From CAVRUD01 sp963849635 (GTDB lineage: Bacteria > Chloroflexota > Chloroflexia > Thermomicrobiales > UBA6265), in contig CAWKIA010000009.1 of the NCBI GenBank assembly GCA_963849635.1, positions 21,481 through 85,480 of the forward strand: DNA of 64,000 nucleotides, in the 5' to 3' direction. Below are positions 55,733 to 64,000 of this stretch, piece by piece. Below the pieces are notes generated by a model, which saw nothing but the letters and a program-made list of their open reading frames with translations, was not told the origin of the DNA and made no database searches. Made by a program: the position numbers and the translations under genes. How positions within the stretch are numbered: the stretch's first letter is position 1; each line of letters begins with the position of its first letter.

Positions 55733-57478
55733 TTACTGAATCCCAATGATGTAGCGATAGTGCGCCTGACCACCATCCAGGATCTGGATCTCGAGGTCGG
55801 GATTGAGGTCGAGGAGCGTGGCTTCGAGCTGTCCGGCGTTATCTTCGCCGCTACCAGCTCCCAGAAAGACCGTCACCAGCTCAGCTGAGGCGAGATCGAT
55901 TTCGGCCAGTGCTCTCCTGATGACGTCATCTTCGTCCGCGCCGCTGGCGACCAGACGGTCGTCTACGAGCACGATCCATTCGCCCTCGGCGACGGCGATG
56001 TCGCTGATCGTGGCATCGCGGACGGCCCGCGTCAATTCGATCGTGCGCACCGTCGCAACGGAATCCGTCATGCGGGCGATGTTGCCATCGAGATCGTCAT
56101 CACCATTGAATGCTTCCAGTGCCGCCAGGCCCTGCGGCACTGAGCGAGTCGGGATCACGCTGACGCGCTTGGCGCTCATGCTGGCCGCTTGCAGGGCCGA
56201 GAGGATGACGTTGGGATTGTTGGGCAGGACGATCACATCGGCGGCGCCAACGCGTTCGATCGACTCAAGGATCTCCTGGGTACTCGGATTGTCGGTCTGG
56301 CCGCCGCGCACAATCCCGGCGGCGCCCATCGAGCGCAGCGCCTCTGCCAACCCCGCCCCAGGAGCGACCGCAAGGATCGCGACCGGGCCCACGTCCACCG
56401 CTTCCGCGGGCGGAGCCATCTCGCGAACCATCTCGCGCTCCGCCGTCAGGCGCGAGGTCTGTCCCTGCATGTTGTCGATCTTGATCTGCTCAAGTTCGCC
56501 AAGTTTGACCGCGTAATCGAGCACAATCCCGGGGTTGAGAACGTGAATGTGGACTTTAACGATCTTGTCGTCGCCCACAATCACCGCCGATTCACCCATA
56601 GCGGCAATGTCGGTTCGAACCGACTCGAAGTCGATGGCGTCACCAAAGATCATGAAGTTGGTGCAATAGCCGAAGGCGTCTTCCCCGTGCAGCTCTTCCA
56701 GATTGTCGAGGAAGGCCATATTGACGCCGATCCCGGCCCACCCGTCGCCGTCAGCTGGCAGGTCGAGGGACTCACCCCGGGCAAACCGGCCGATGCCTTC
56801 GAGGATGTGGACGATGCCCTGGCCCCCGGCGTCGACCACTCCGGCCTGCTTGAGGATGTCGAGCAGATCCGGGGTGGAGGCGAGGGCTTCGACAGCTCCG
56901 GCGGAGGCCGCAGCCAGCACCGGGAGCAATCCGACCCGCGCCGACGCGGCAGTCTCGGCACGCTCCGCCGCCACGCGAACGACAGTGAGCATCGTCCCTT
57001 CGACCGGCTTCATCACCGCCCGGTAGGCCATATCCCGGGCACCAAGCAACGCCCGGGCGATATCGTCGCCGTCGATGACATCGCGGCCCGCCAGCCCGTG
57101 GGAGATCCCCCGGAAGACCTGAGAAAGGATGACGCCCGAGTTTCCCCGGGCGCCGAGCAGGGCGCCATGCGCGATCCGGGCCGCCACCTCGCCGGCGTTT
57201 TCCCGCTGATCGAGGGGGATCTTGTTGGCCTCTTCCAGGGCGGCGCGCATCGTCAGCACCATGTTGGTGCCGGTGTCGCCATCTGGGACCGGGAAGACAT
57301 TGAGGGTGTTGACCGCGTCCCGATTGGCGCTCAGCCATTCGGTCGCCGCGGTGAACGCCGCCAGCAATCCAACCCCATCCCAGGATTGCCGGGGCGCATC
57401 GTCGGTAGGCGACGCGGCGGGTCCGGCCGCGTCGAATGCTCCATTTGTGGACGGCGTCTGCTCTGACGCTTTGCTCAC
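55733..57478 (-). CDS. fakA: Fatty-acid kinase catalytic subunit (DAK2/DhaL-domain)
   Basis: A 581-residue protein. The N-terminal DhaL-like ATP domain (~35-235) has NVFPVPDGDTGTNMVLTM with the Mg-binding Asp residues, GARGNSGVILSQVFRG and VVDAGGQGIVHILEG. The middle and C-terminal regions (FGYCTNFMIFG, VHIHVLNPG, IVLPNNPNVILSALQAA) match FakA/YloV. FakA phosphorylates fatty acids held by FakB to acyl-phosphates for PlsX/PlsY. The GTG start has GAGGAG six bases upstream. It is divergent from rpmB; the asp23 gene usual next to yloV in Firmicutes is absent. Confidence 0.9.
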   Translation of the reverse strand: MSKASEQTPSTNGAFDAAGPAASPTDDAPRQSWDGVGLLAAFTAATEWLSANRDAVNTLNVFPVPDGDTGTNMVLTMRAALEEANKIPLDQRENAGEVAARIAHGALLGARGNSGVILSQVFRGISHGLAGRDVIDGDDIARALLGARDMAYRAVMKPVEGTMLTVVRVAAERAETAASARVGLLPVLAAASAGAVEALASTPDLLDILKQAGVVDAGGQGIVHILEGIGRFARGESLDLPADGDGWAGIGVNMAFLDNLEELHGEDAFGYCTNFMIFGDAIDFESVRTDIAAMGESAVIVGDDKIVKVHIHVLNPGIVLDYAVKLGELEQIKIDNMQGQTSRLTAEREMVREMAPPAEAVDVGPVAILAVAPGAGLAEALRSMGAAGIVRGGQTDNPSTQEILESIERVGAADVIVLPNNPNVILSALQAASMSAKRVSVIPTRSVPQGLAALEAFNGDDDLDGNIARMTDSVATVRTIELTRAVRDATISDIAVAEGEWIVLVDDRLVASGADEDDVIRRALAEIDLASAELVTVFLGAGSGEDNAGQLEATLLDLNPDLEIQILDGGQAHYRYIIGIQ

Positions 57479-57835
57479 GTGCGACTCCTCATCGGCGCGG
57501 CAAGCCGTGACGACGGCGGTGGAGCGACGGTCGCCGCCTGTCGCCTCGCCGCATCCGCAAAGACCGGGCCTACTACTCTATGCCGCGATGCTCTCACATT
57601 CGGGAGCGAGGCACGTTTTAGACCGGGAAACGGAGTTGTCCTCTCGGTGGCATCGTGCTAGGATAGGCGCTTGACTAAGCGCCGTCCACTAGGTCGGCGC
57701 TCTCTGTTGCGCACTCGGGTCACCCGGGCGCCGCACGGTAGAACGATCCGAGCATAAGCGCTCATTGTGCCCTGTACCTCAGTCAACCTGGCGGATCGGG
57801 CGTCTGGCGCACTAGTACGAGATGGAGGGACGCCC
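57479..57835. other. Divergent promoter region between fakA and rpmB
   Basis: A 357-bp gap with no gene recognised. It contains a fair sigma-70-like promoter for rpmB (57636-57664) and must also hold the fakA promoter, which I could not locate by eye. Confidence 0.5.
57636..57664 (+). promoter_or_regulatory. Putative rpmB promoter
   Basis: TTGTCC (57636-57641), a 17-bp spacer and TAGGAT (57659-57664) fit a housekeeping promoter about 170 bp before rpmB, leaving a longish leader. Confidence 0.35.
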
Positions 57836-58027
57836 GTGGCCCAGTGTGAGGTTTGCGGCAAGACCAAGACGTTCGGCAGAAACGTGAGCTTTTCGAAGCG
57901 GCGGACGAACCGGGACTTCCGTCCCAACGTTCACCGCAAGCATGTCGTGCTCCAGGGGCAGCCGGTTCGGGTGGATATCTGCACCCGCTGCCTTCGGACC
58001 CTCGGGAAGGAAGCCCGGGTCAAGTAG
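57836..58027 (+). CDS. rpmB: 50S ribosomal protein L28
   Basis: A 63-residue L28 protein of the zinc-binding type: CEVCGKTKTFGRNVSFSKRR at the N-terminus and ICTRCLRTLGK at the C-terminus give two CxxC pairs. RKHVVLQGQPVRV forms the core. The start is GTG at 57836 with GGAGGGA upstream; the earlier frame at 57767 lacks family sequence. A strong hairpin follows 65 bp after the stop. Divergent from fakA, keeping the rpmB-yloV-recG synteny seen in Gram-positive bacteria. Confidence 0.95.
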   Translation: MAQCEVCGKTKTFGRNVSFSKRRTNRDFRPNVHRKHVVLQGQPVRVDICTRCLRTLGKEARVK

Positions 58028-58339
58028 ACCCTGACCTCCTGACCAGCCGGACCACCCCGCGGTGGCCGCCAACAGGGACCCTGGACCGATACCCCCGGAT
58101 CGCGCCTCGTGTGAGGCAGGCGATCCGGGGGTTGTTCGTCCCCTCCGCGCATGGTTGGGACCGGCCGCGTCAAGTTGCCGACGCCTCAATCTGAATTTTG
58201 ACAGCAAATTCTTGCTTTTCACCGTTTCTGGGCGTATCGTGAGGCCCCGAGCGGCAAAGCCAGGTGCCATCGTGGTCCGAGACGGGATGCCGGGGTCGCG
58301 CGTGCGTGCGACCGGAGGCAACGGCTGAAAGGGTCTGGA
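58028..58339. other. Intergenic region after rpmB
   Basis: Holds the rpmB terminator hairpin (58092-58131), then about 200 bp with no recognised element; it must contain the promoter of the ABC exporter operon. The AT-richer stretch near 58190-58220 is a candidate. Confidence 0.45.
58092..58131 (+). terminator. rpmB terminator hairpin
   Basis: CCCCCGGATCGC (58092-58103) pairs perfectly with GCGATCCGGGGG (58120-58131) around a 16-nt loop; TTGTT follows. The stem is strong and the T-tract weak. Confidence 0.65.
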
Positions 58340-60136
58340 GTGGCCGAGACGACGCGCGAATTCTCCGTGGCCGGAGCCGCACGCTATGACCATCGCAGCG
58401 CCGTACGCTGGATTTGGTCCCATTTGCGCCGCTATCCGGGGATGCTCATCGCCTTCGTCGTTTGCGGCCTGCTCGCCAATACCCGGGCGCTGTCGGCCGC
58501 CCTGCTCACTGGACTCGCATTCGACGAAGTGACCTCATCCGATCCGGATCGTGGCCGACTCACCGCGATCGTCATCGTCCTGGCAGTTGCAGTCCTCATC
58601 CAGAACCTCATGGCCCTCTTCGACTCCTATGCCGGCGAGTTTCTGGCGAAGCGCTTCCAGCGCGATGCCCGCCAGGAACTCTTCACCAGCTTGCTGGGTA
58701 AGAGCCAAACATTCCACAACCGGCAACAGGTCGGCGACCTGATGGCCAGGACGACCAATGACGTCAGCCTCCTCTCCTGGATGATCACCCCAGGCATCGG
58801 CGTCACGGCCAACTCAATCGTCGTCACCTGTGCCGCCTTCCTTGGGATCGCGATACTTGATTGGCGGCTCCTGCTCGTGCCGACGCTCTTCCTGATCTCC
58901 GGGCTCATCACCCTGCGGATGTACTCCCGCGATCTCTCTCCTGTCTCCAACGAGCTGCGCGGGCACTTCGGCAAGACCAACGCGCGCCTGCAAGAGACGA
59001 TCACCGGGATCGAAGTCGTCAAGTCGAGTGCACAGGAGGCGGGCGAGGAGCGCACTTTTACCGTCAATGTGCGCCGGTATCGCGACCTCTTCGTCCGCCG
59101 GGGCGAGATCCAGGCGCGCTACCTGCCTCTTCTCCTGCTCGCTATCGCGGCGGCGGGCGCATTTGTTCATGGCGTATCGCTCTACACGGACGATCAGATC
59201 AGCCTGGGCGAGTTGACTGCCTACATCGGCCTGATCGGCTCACTTCGAGTGCCAGCCGGCCTATCAATCTGGACGATCAATCTGGTCCAGCTCGGACTGG
59301 TAGCCTCGGAGCGCATCCTCTCCCTGATCAAGGAGGAGACCGAACTCGATCAGCAGGCGGTCGGATACAGCGAGCCGATGCGTGGCGAGATCGTCTTTGA
59401 CCATGTCAGCTTCGGGTACGGCGGGAACTCGGTCCTCAACGACGTCTCGTTCCGCGTCGAGCCGGGACAGACGGTCGCGATCGTCGGCCAGACCGGCTCG
59501 GGTAAGTCGACCCTGACCAAGCTTGTCAACCGCACCTACGACGTCGGCGAAGGCGCGATCCGCATCGACGGGGTCGATGTACGCGACTGGAGTCTCGACT
59601 CGCTCCGATCCCAGGTCTCCACCATCGAGCAGGACGTCTTCCTCTTCTCCCGCTCGATCGCGTCGAACATCGCCTTCGGCGCCGGACAGCAGACGGACCG
59701 GGAGGCGGTCGAGGAGGCGGCCCGCGATGCCCAGGCCGACGGTTTCATTCGAGGCTTCAAGGACAGCTACGAGACCGAGGTTGGCGAGCGCGGCGTCACC
59801 CTCTCCGGTGGCCAACGGCAACGGATCGCCATCGCCCGGGCGCTTCTTACAGACCCGCGCATCCTGATCCTCGATGACGCCACCAGCGCCGTCGATAGCG
59901 CGACCGAAGACGAGATCCAACTCGCCATCAAGCGGATCCAGGAAGGGCGAACCACCCTGCTTATTACCCACCGCCTCTCGCAGATCCGCTGGGCGGACAA
60001 GGTCCTGGTGATCCACCACGGCGAGCTGATCGCCGAGGGCACGCACGACGAGCTACTGGAGACTTGCGACCTCTACCACCGGATCTTTTCGCGGTACGAG
60101 CCGGCCCTGCCGCCGAGCCTCGTCGCTGCTGGCTAG
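58340..60136 (+). CDS. ABC exporter subunit 1 (degenerate Walker B)
   Basis: A 598-residue half transporter. Six transmembrane helices occupy ~35-330, for example LIAFVVCGLLANTRALSAAL and FLGIAILDWRLLLVPTLFLI. The nucleotide-binding domain has Walker A AIVGQTGSGKSTLTKL, signature VTLSGGQRQRIAIARAL and Walker B RILILDDATSAVD, where the catalytic Glu is Asp, then ITHRLSQIRWADK. With the next gene it should form a heterodimer: its good LSGGQ completes the partner's active site, while its own Walker B belongs to the non-hydrolysing site. The substrate (drug or lipid) is unknown. The GTG start follows AAAGGG. Confidence 0.88.
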   Translation: MAETTREFSVAGAARYDHRSAVRWIWSHLRRYPGMLIAFVVCGLLANTRALSAALLTGLAFDEVTSSDPDRGRLTAIVIVLAVAVLIQNLMALFDSYAGEFLAKRFQRDARQELFTSLLGKSQTFHNRQQVGDLMARTTNDVSLLSWMITPGIGVTANSIVVTCAAFLGIAILDWRLLLVPTLFLISGLITLRMYSRDLSPVSNELRGHFGKTNARLQETITGIEVVKSSAQEAGEERTFTVNVRRYRDLFVRRGEIQARYLPLLLLAIAAAGAFVHGVSLYTDDQISLGELTAYIGLIGSLRVPAGLSIWTINLVQLGLVASERILSLIKEETELDQQAVGYSEPMRGEIVFDHVSFGYGGNSVLNDVSFRVEPGQTVAIVGQTGSGKSTLTKLVNRTYDVGEGAIRIDGVDVRDWSLDSLRSQVSTIEQDVFLFSRSIASNIAFGAGQQTDREAVEEAARDAQADGFIRGFKDSYETEVGERGVTLSGGQRQRIAIARALLTDPRILILDDATSAVDSATEDEIQLAIKRIQEGRTTLLITHRLSQIRWADKVLVIHHGELIAEGTHDELLETCDLYHRIFSRYEPALPPSLVAAG

Positions 60137-60145
60137 CGGCTAACA

Positions 60146-60284
60146 GGGCCCCAGGTTGAAACCTGGGGCTAAACATACAAGGTCCCTCCGGGACGACGAC
60201 GGGGCAGGCGAACCCTCCTTCGAGTACACGATCAACACCCCGGAGGGGTTTCGTAAGTTCAGCGCCAGGTTTCAACCTGGCGCC
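60146..60284. repeat. Dispersed GTTGAAAC hairpin repeat, copy 3
   Basis: GGCCCCAGGTTGAAACCTGGGGC (60147-60169) and GCGCCAGGTTTCAACCTGGCGC (60261-60283) are both palindromic around GGTT(G/T)(A/C)AACC and face each other. Between them CCCTCCGGGA and CACCCCGGAGGGGTTT recur as in copy 1. It lies between the two exporter genes. Confidence 0.6.
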
Positions 60285-60309
60285 TCCGAATCAGGAAGGA
60301 TGAACGCAA

Positions 60310-62154
60310 GTGGGCTTCATCATGGACGGCCTCGACGCTGAGGGGTACGACCGCCAATACGACGATCGGGCGCTCGTCCGCCGGGTCGCGACGTACTTCT
60401 GGCCGGACCGCAAGGTCATGGTCGGCGTCGCGGCGCTAGCCGGTGTCGCCTCATTGCTCGACGTCGCCTTGCCGGTTCTCATCGCGCGCGGGATCGAGCA
60501 GCTGGAAGATGACCGCTCTGTGTCGACGGTCGGGTGGCTCGCCTTCGCCATCCTGCTCGCCGGGGTCCTGGCCTGGACGGCCAACCTCGTCCGCCAGTGG
60601 TTCACCGCTCGCGTCGTCGGCGACGTCGTCCTTCGCCTCCGTTTGGACGCGTTCCGGGCAGTGCTCAAGCGCGACATGAGTTTTTATGATGAGTATCCGT
60701 CCGGCAAGATCGTCAGCCGAGTCACCTCCGACACCGAAGATTTTTCCCAGGTCGTCACCCTGACCCTCGATCTCTTCGCCCAACTCCTGGTCGTCCTGGG
60801 TCTCGGTATCGTCCTGCTCCTGATCGACGTTCAGCTGGCTCTGCTGGCATTCCTGATTGCGCCGTTGGTGACCGGGGTCGCGCTGGGCTTCCGCACGGTC
60901 GCCCGCAGGGCGATGCGCCGGTCGCAGCGCTCCAACGCGATTGTCAACTCGAGCGTTCAGGAGGCGATGGCGGGTATCTCGATCGCCAAGAGCTTCCGGC
61001 GGGAGCGGGCGATCTACGACGAGTTCCTGCCGATCAATCAGCAGGCATACCGCGTCAACCTTCGTTTGGGCTTCATCTTCTCGGCGATCTTCCCGCTCCT
61101 CCTGATGATTGCTGGCGCCGGCACGACCCTGATGGTCTGGGCTGGCGGCAACAAAGTGCTCGATGGCGACATCAGCGCGGGCGAATGGTTCCTCTTCATC
61201 CAGGCGGTCGCCTCGTTCTGGTTCCCGCTGACGAGCGTGGCCTCCTTCTGGAGCCTGTTCCAGCAGGGCCTGGCCGCCAGCGAGCGGGTCTTCGCCCTGG
61301 TCGACGCCGAGCCACGGGTCGTGCAGACGGCAGACACGCTGGCCCAGCGCCTGAACGGGCGGATCGAGTTCCGCGACCTGGTCTTCCGCTACTCCGAGCA
61401 AGAGACGGTCTTCGACGGGTTCGACCTGATCATCCCGGCGGGCGAGACGGTCGCCTTCGTCGGCCACACAGGCGCGGGGAAGTCGAGCATCGGCAAGCTG
61501 ATCGCCCGCTTCTACGAGTATCAGGGCGGCGAGATCCTGATTGACGGCAAGGACATCCGCGAGTTCAACCTGCTGTCGTACCGTCATCAGCTCGGCGTGG
61601 TCCCCCAGATCCCGTTTCTGTTCACCGGGACCGTGACGGACAACATCCGCTACGCCCGGCCTGAGGCCACTGACGAGGAGGTTGAGCGGATCGCCCGCAG
61701 TGTCGGCCAGGGCGACTGGGTCGAAGGGTTGCCAAACGGGATGCAGTCCGCAGTCGGGGAGGGCGGGCGCGGTCTGTCGCTCGGCCAGCGCCAGTTGATT
61801 GCGCTTGCTCGAATCATGCTGCAGGACCCCGCCATCGTCATCCTGGACGAAGCGACCGCCAGCGTCGATCCCCTGACCGAAGCCCAGATCCAGGAAGGGC
61901 TCGATGCCGTCCTACGCGACCGCACCTCGATCGTGATCGCCCACCGCCTGTCGACCATCCGTCACGCCGACCGCATCGTCGTGCTGGAAAAAGGTCGCAC
62001 CGTCGAGGAGGGCAACCACGACCAATTGCTGGAACGTGGCGGGCACTACGCCCACCTCTTCAACACCTACTTCCGCCACCAGTCCCCCGACTACAAGCCG
62101 GGCGAGGGGTTTGCGCGGGTTGATGACCGGTTGCTGGCTTCTGGGATCGCCTAG
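60310..62154 (+). CDS. ABC exporter subunit 2 (degenerate signature motif)
   Basis: A 614-residue half transporter. Transmembrane helices occupy ~40-340 (VVLGLGIVLLLIDVQLALLA, LIAPLVTGVALGF). Walker A is AFVGHTGAGKSSIGKL, Walker B IVILDEATASVDPL with the catalytic Glu, and the switch histidine is in IAHRLSTIRHADR. The signature reads LSLGQRQL instead of LSGGQ. This is the exact complement of subunit 1: one canonical ATP site (this Walker B with the partner's LSGGQ) and one degenerate site, as in TM287/288-type exporters. The GTG at 60310 has AAGGATG upstream; an ATG at 60322 is possible. Confidence 0.9.
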   Translation: MGFIMDGLDAEGYDRQYDDRALVRRVATYFWPDRKVMVGVAALAGVASLLDVALPVLIARGIEQLEDDRSVSTVGWLAFAILLAGVLAWTANLVRQWFTARVVGDVVLRLRLDAFRAVLKRDMSFYDEYPSGKIVSRVTSDTEDFSQVVTLTLDLFAQLLVVLGLGIVLLLIDVQLALLAFLIAPLVTGVALGFRTVARRAMRRSQRSNAIVNSSVQEAMAGISIAKSFRRERAIYDEFLPINQQAYRVNLRLGFIFSAIFPLLLMIAGAGTTLMVWAGGNKVLDGDISAGEWFLFIQAVASFWFPLTSVASFWSLFQQGLAASERVFALVDAEPRVVQTADTLAQRLNGRIEFRDLVFRYSEQETVFDGFDLIIPAGETVAFVGHTGAGKSSIGKLIARFYEYQGGEILIDGKDIREFNLLSYRHQLGVVPQIPFLFTGTVTDNIRYARPEATDEEVERIARSVGQGDWVEGLPNGMQSAVGEGGRGLSLGQRQLIALARIMLQDPAIVILDEATASVDPLTEAQIQEGLDAVLRDRTSIVIAHRLSTIRHADRIVVLEKGRTVEEGNHDQLLERGGHYAHLFNTYFRHQSPDYKPGEGFARVDDRLLASGIA

Positions 62155-62201
62155 AGCGCGTCAAAGAGACTTTGCGTAGACCGCGGCGCCCAGACAAACC
62201 G

Positions 62202-62247
62202 GGGGGCGCCGTTTCGGCGGCGCCCGAGGTCTTTGGCCTCGGGCGCC
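62202..62247 (+). terminator. Overlapping hairpins after the ABC operon
   Basis: GGCGCCCGAGG (62219-62229) pairs with CCTCGGGCGCC (62237-62247) around TCTTTGG. An alternative stem, GGGCGCCG (62204-62211) with GGCGGCGCCC, shares its left arm. The two are mutually exclusive, and no T-tract follows. Confidence 0.5.
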
Positions 62248-62384
62248 AGGGGCACGGCGTGCGCTATGAACTTCGACTCATTCAACAAACCCAAGGCGGG
62301 ACGAATGGGCAACGTAAGTGCTCTTGCCGGGGCGACCGGGCCCGATGTGCGCCTCGAAGCGAAGGTCTAGCGCACAATAGGGCC

Positions 62385-63584
62385 ATGCAACCGCACGCTA
62401 CCGCCCCCCTTGCCCTGATACCGCTCCCGACCCCGCGTCAGCGCCTGACCGCCATGGTCAAGCGCCTGGCCGGGGACCACGGGCTGACACTCGCCGCGGT
62501 GACGTCTGCTGAGCCGTTTGACGGGCTTGCCGACACTCTGGAGCGGCACATCGCGGCGGGTCATGTGGACGGGCTGGACTGGTTCACCGCCGAGCGCGCC
62601 CGGTTCTCGGCATCGCCCCGCAACCTCCAGCCGACCGCGCGCTCGATCCTGTCGGTCGGCGTTGCGTACTGGAGCATCGACCCCGGAAAACCGGATGATG
62701 GCGTCGTGCGCGGCCGGATCGCTCGCTATGCCTGGGGCATCGATTACCACGATCTGCTGAAAGCGAGGATGCGCTCGTTCCTGACCGCGCTCCAACATGA
62801 GGTTGGGCAGCCGGTAGAATCGCGGTCACTGGTCGATACAGCCCGGATCGTGGACCGCGCTGTTGCCGCCCGGGCCGGGCTTGGCTGGTATGGCAAGCAT
62901 TCCTGCTTGATCGTCCCTGGTCATAGCTCCTGGGTCATGCTCGGTGAGGTGCTGCTCGACCTGGACCTCGAGCCGGACCAGCCGCTCGACCGCGACTGCG
63001 GCCGCTGCTCGATCTGCCTCGACCGCTGTCCGACCGGCGCGATCGTGGCCCCGTACACGGTCAGCACGCCCAAATGCCTCTCGTTTCAGACCATCGAGCA
63101 GCGCGGAGCAATCCCGCTGGAGATCCGGCCGCTCCTGGGTGATTGGATCTTCGGCTGCGACATCTGTCAGGAGGTTTGCCCCTACACGAGGGCCGCTCGC
63201 CCAGAGCCAGATACGGCTTTCCTGCCCAAGACGGTCGAGAACGCCTATCCGTCCCTCCACCGTCTCCTGGCACTGAACGACCTTGAGTTCCGCGATCTCT
63301 ACCGGGGCACGCCAGTTACCCGGGCCAAACGACGCGGACTGGCCCGCAACGCTGCCGTCGCACTCGGCAATCTCGGCTCAGACGCCGATGTGCCCATCCT
63401 CGTCGAGACGCTCTCCCACCACGACGAACCGCTTGTGCGCGGCCACGCGGCCTGGGCGCTGGCCAGGATTGGTGGATCGAGGGCAGCGAACGCGCTGCAC
63501 CGTCGGCACGGCGTCGAGCCGGACGACGGAGTTCGAGCCGAAATCCTGACCGCGTTGGACGGGTCGGTTACGGCTCGGAGATGA
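62385..63584 (+). CDS. queG: Epoxyqueuosine reductase
   Basis: A 399-residue cobalamin- and iron-sulfur-dependent enzyme that makes queuosine from epoxyqueuosine in tRNA. Seen: VGVAYWSIDPGKPDDG and YAWGIDYHDLLKARM, the catalytic Asp region SLVDTARIVDRAVAARAGLG followed by WYGKHSCLI, and two 4Fe-4S sets CGRCSICLDRCPTGAI and FGCDICQEVCPYT. A HEAT-like C-terminus for tRNA binding (NAAVALGNLGSDADVPILVE) ends the protein. The ATG at 62385 gives the family N-terminus. The stop overlaps the convergent dnaX end by 17 bp. No other queuosine gene is in the window. Confidence 0.92.
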   Translation: MQPHATAPLALIPLPTPRQRLTAMVKRLAGDHGLTLAAVTSAEPFDGLADTLERHIAAGHVDGLDWFTAERARFSASPRNLQPTARSILSVGVAYWSIDPGKPDDGVVRGRIARYAWGIDYHDLLKARMRSFLTALQHEVGQPVESRSLVDTARIVDRAVAARAGLGWYGKHSCLIVPGHSSWVMLGEVLLDLDLEPDQPLDRDCGRCSICLDRCPTGAIVAPYTVSTPKCLSFQTIEQRGAIPLEIRPLLGDWIFGCDICQEVCPYTRAARPEPDTAFLPKTVENAYPSLHRLLALNDLEFRDLYRGTPVTRAKRRGLARNAAVALGNLGSDADVPILVETLSHHDEPLVRGHAAWALARIGGSRAANALHRRHGVEPDDGVRAEILTALDGSVTARR

Positions 63585-64000
63585 TCTCGGCGTCGAAGAT
63601 ATTCTTGACGGCTTCGATGCGGCGGAGATCCTCATCGGTCGGGCCGCCTGAGGCAACCTCGCCATTGGACACCGGCACTTGGTCCGGCCCGATCGCCGGT
63701 TCAGAGGCAGGGGCCTGAGAAGCGGGCTGATCGAAGGTGGCGGAGGACGCTACCGGGCTAGTCGTGGTCGCGACGCGGTTGGGAGCGGAAGCAACGACAT
63801 CGGTGCGCAGAACGCAGGTGACGCCTACATTGCGGCCAAGCAACCGCCCCAACACGTCTTCGATGACCGGTCGGACATCGTCGGCGTTGAGCTTCGTTTT
63901 GTGGAAATCGTACGCCGTGGCGATGGTAATCAGGTCGGTGGTTACCAAGACGGGATCGGCTTCCTTGAGCAGGGCTTCGATCCGCCGGTTGACGGCTTTC
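63568..64000 (-). CDS. dnaX: DNA polymerase III gamma/tau subunit, C-terminal part (partial)
   Basis: The 3' end of a gene running off the right edge: 143 codons including the stop, reading KAVNRRIEALLKEADPVL, then TIATAYDFHKTKLNADDVRP, VIEDVLGRLLGR, a variable Pro/Ala/Ser linker, and RIEAVKNIFDAEIISEP. The pattern of a helical core, a disordered linker and a short conserved terminal peptide fits the tau C-terminus in Chloroflexota. The ATPase domain lies outside the window, so the assignment is moderate. Confidence 0.6.
   Translation of the reverse strand, partial: KAVNRRIEALLKEADPVLVTTDLITIATAYDFHKTKLNADDVRPVIEDVLGRLLGRNVGVTCVLRTDVVASAPNRVATTTSPVASSATFDQPASQAPASEPAIGPDQVPVSNGEVASGGPTDEDLRRIEAVKNIFDAEIISEP

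Noticed and set aside
56189..57466. Plus-strand ORF of 425 aa opposite fakA
   Set aside because: Antisense shadow; fakA motifs are unambiguous on the minus strand.
60451..61587. Minus-strand ORF of 378 aa inside ABC subunit 2
   Set aside because: Antisense to Walker and transmembrane motifs of a clear ABC gene; Glu/Asp/Gln-rich shadow composition.
1..64000. CRISPR array, prophage or conjugative island
   Set aside because: No regularly spaced repeats, cas, integrase, terminase or relaxase sequence was seen; the RusA-like gene alone is not enough to call a prophage.

Overview
The window is visibly GC-rich and gene-dense. It looks like a chromosomal segment of a Chloroflexota bacterium, probably Thermomicrobia (Sphaerobacter-like). 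This is inferred from the gene mix: C5-pathway haem genes, paired ATPase-LuxR regulators, a FakA/FakB/RecG block next to rpmB, Ala-Thr-Pro-rich tails on exported proteins, and dispersed GTTGAAAC hairpins. No rRNA, tRNA, CRISPR array, transposase or phage gene was recognised.

Layout. 0-6 kb (minus strand): hemL and hemA (tetrapyrrole precursor synthesis) and ppc (anaplerosis), all but hemA broken by single-base indels. 6-7.4 kb: an MBL hydrolase and a GNAT enzyme with an early stop, then a MITE-like element with inverted ends. 7.7-13.4 kb (minus): a SelA-like PLP enzyme, two acetyl-xylan-esterase-like hydrolases (one without its nucleophile), a double-SIS protein and a B3/4-domain protein. A MocR-type regulator diverges from this group. 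15.3-24.3 kb: CDF metal exporter, guaA, a RusA-like nuclease, purN, a CoA-binding/CBS/PAP2/MOSC operon, an SDR and a TPR-S41 protein. 24.7-34.8 kb: exported phosphoesterase, metY, an APC-type permease, OsmC, a DUF4395-thioredoxin pair, a two-subunit CoA transferase, a Uma2 protein and an acyl-CoA ligase.

35-41 kb holds two large ATPase-LuxR regulators flanking a truncated haemoglobin fused to a cytochrome-like domain without CxxCH. Both regulator genes are preceded by the same 29-bp promoter-like block, TTGACG-N17-CATCAT, at the same distance from a GTG start. 41-51 kb: a Tat-exported Cys-rich repeat protein, typA, an aminoglycoside-phosphotransferase-fold protein, an HD-GYP phosphodiesterase with most of its receiver missing, a CopC-CopD fusion and a TPM-domain membrane protein. 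51-58 kb: recG, two fakB (degV) genes and fakA, divergent from rpmB. 58-64 kb: a heterodimeric ABC exporter, queG and the 3' end of dnaX.

Caution for any user: at least ten genes, including ppc, recG, hemL and metY, need one or two single-base corrections to read through. About fifteen such breaks occur in 64 kb and several lie in homopolymers. I read most as sequencing or assembly errors, so the broken genes are annotated over their full span rather than as pseudogenes.
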